Positions 63,943-64,000 of a stretch of 64,000 bases of DNA are shown here, piece after piece. The stretch comes from Methylomonas koyamae. GTDB taxonomy: Bacteria > Pseudomonadota > Gammaproteobacteria > Methylococcales > Methylomonadaceae. The DNA lies in contig NZ_AP019777.1 in the NCBI RefSeq assembly GCF_019669905.1, positions 620,001 to 684,000 on the forward strand. The letters run 5' to 3'. The first letter of the stretch is position 1, and each line of letters begins with the position of its first letter. The notes under the pieces were generated by a model. It did no database searches. It was not told the origin of the DNA and saw nothing but the letters and a program-made list of their open reading frames with translations. Made by a program: the position numbers and the translations under genes.

Positions 63943-64000
63943 TTCGGCCTGCGCTTGGCGTGAGCGATTTGGTGCGCTTACGCCGGTCCGGGTCTAGCCT

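Overview
The window looks like a chromosome segment of a gammaproteobacterial (type I) methanotroph, probably Methylomonas-like. The evidence is a full set of formyltransferase/hydrolase genes (fhcA, B, C, D) of the tetrahydromethanopterin C1 pathway, a pterin carbinolamine dehydratase, a PEP-CTERM exported protein, and the gammaproteobacterial gene order radC / coaBC-dut-algC-argB. Host genes are GC-rich. A central block of about 34 kb is visibly AT-richer and is a degraded prophage.

Layout. 1-3749: a membrane diguanylate cyclase (5' end at the window edge), an AIM24-family protein and radC. About 3778-38017: a prophage inserted between radC and coaBC, which are normally adjacent. It has a tyrosine integrase at its left end, then an array of very small unknown genes in three blocks, an endonuclease VII-type HNH nuclease, and a podoviral (T7-type) virion module: portal remnant, scaffold, capsid, tail tubular A and B, acetyltransferase, internal virion proteins, terminase small and large subunits, and tail fibre. 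Next come a ChaN/Tiki-type accessory gene, an ATPase-TOPRIM (OLD/PARIS-like) accessory gene, a zinc ribbon, and small membrane proteins likely to act in lysis. Four separate IS insertions, one carrying a nested fifth IS, break the portal, capsid, a gp15-like internal virion protein and the ATPase. Three of the insertions have clean target duplications, and removing them in silico restores reading frames of 278, 793 and 703 codons. The first IS256 copy has no target duplication; everything between the early genes and the last third of the portal gene is missing, including any replication or RNA polymerase genes. The prophage is therefore very unlikely to be viable.

38058-50409: housekeeping genes. 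These are coaBC, dut, a long membrane-anchored algC, argB, a DUF4124 protein, proC-yggT, murJ, rpsT, a Gfo/Idh/MocA oxidoreductase, an ankyrin protein and a PEP-CTERM choice-of-anchor-A protein. 50758-55229: clpB with a near-perfect sigma-32 promoter, a cold-shock protein, a membrane protein with one CxxCH haem motif, and a small rod-like protein.

55226-63293 (minus strand): the formyl-H4MPT hydrolase locus. It reads dehydratase-fhcB-fhcA-DUF1640, then a lower-GC interruption (repeat pair, lipoprotein) and a methyltransferase, then fhcD-fhcC and a radical SAM gene. FhcD moves the formyl group from H4MPT to methanofuran and FhcA/B/C release formate, so this locus carries formaldehyde-derived carbon to formate. 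63294-64000 holds a short coiled-coil ORF and little else.

The most notable unexplained signal is a set of RNA hairpins in prophage gene leaders that present A(N)GGA in the loop. They resemble CsrA/RsmA binding sites. One has a 9-bp perfect stem ending at a start codon, and another nearly matches the published CsrA SELEX consensus in the capsid leader.
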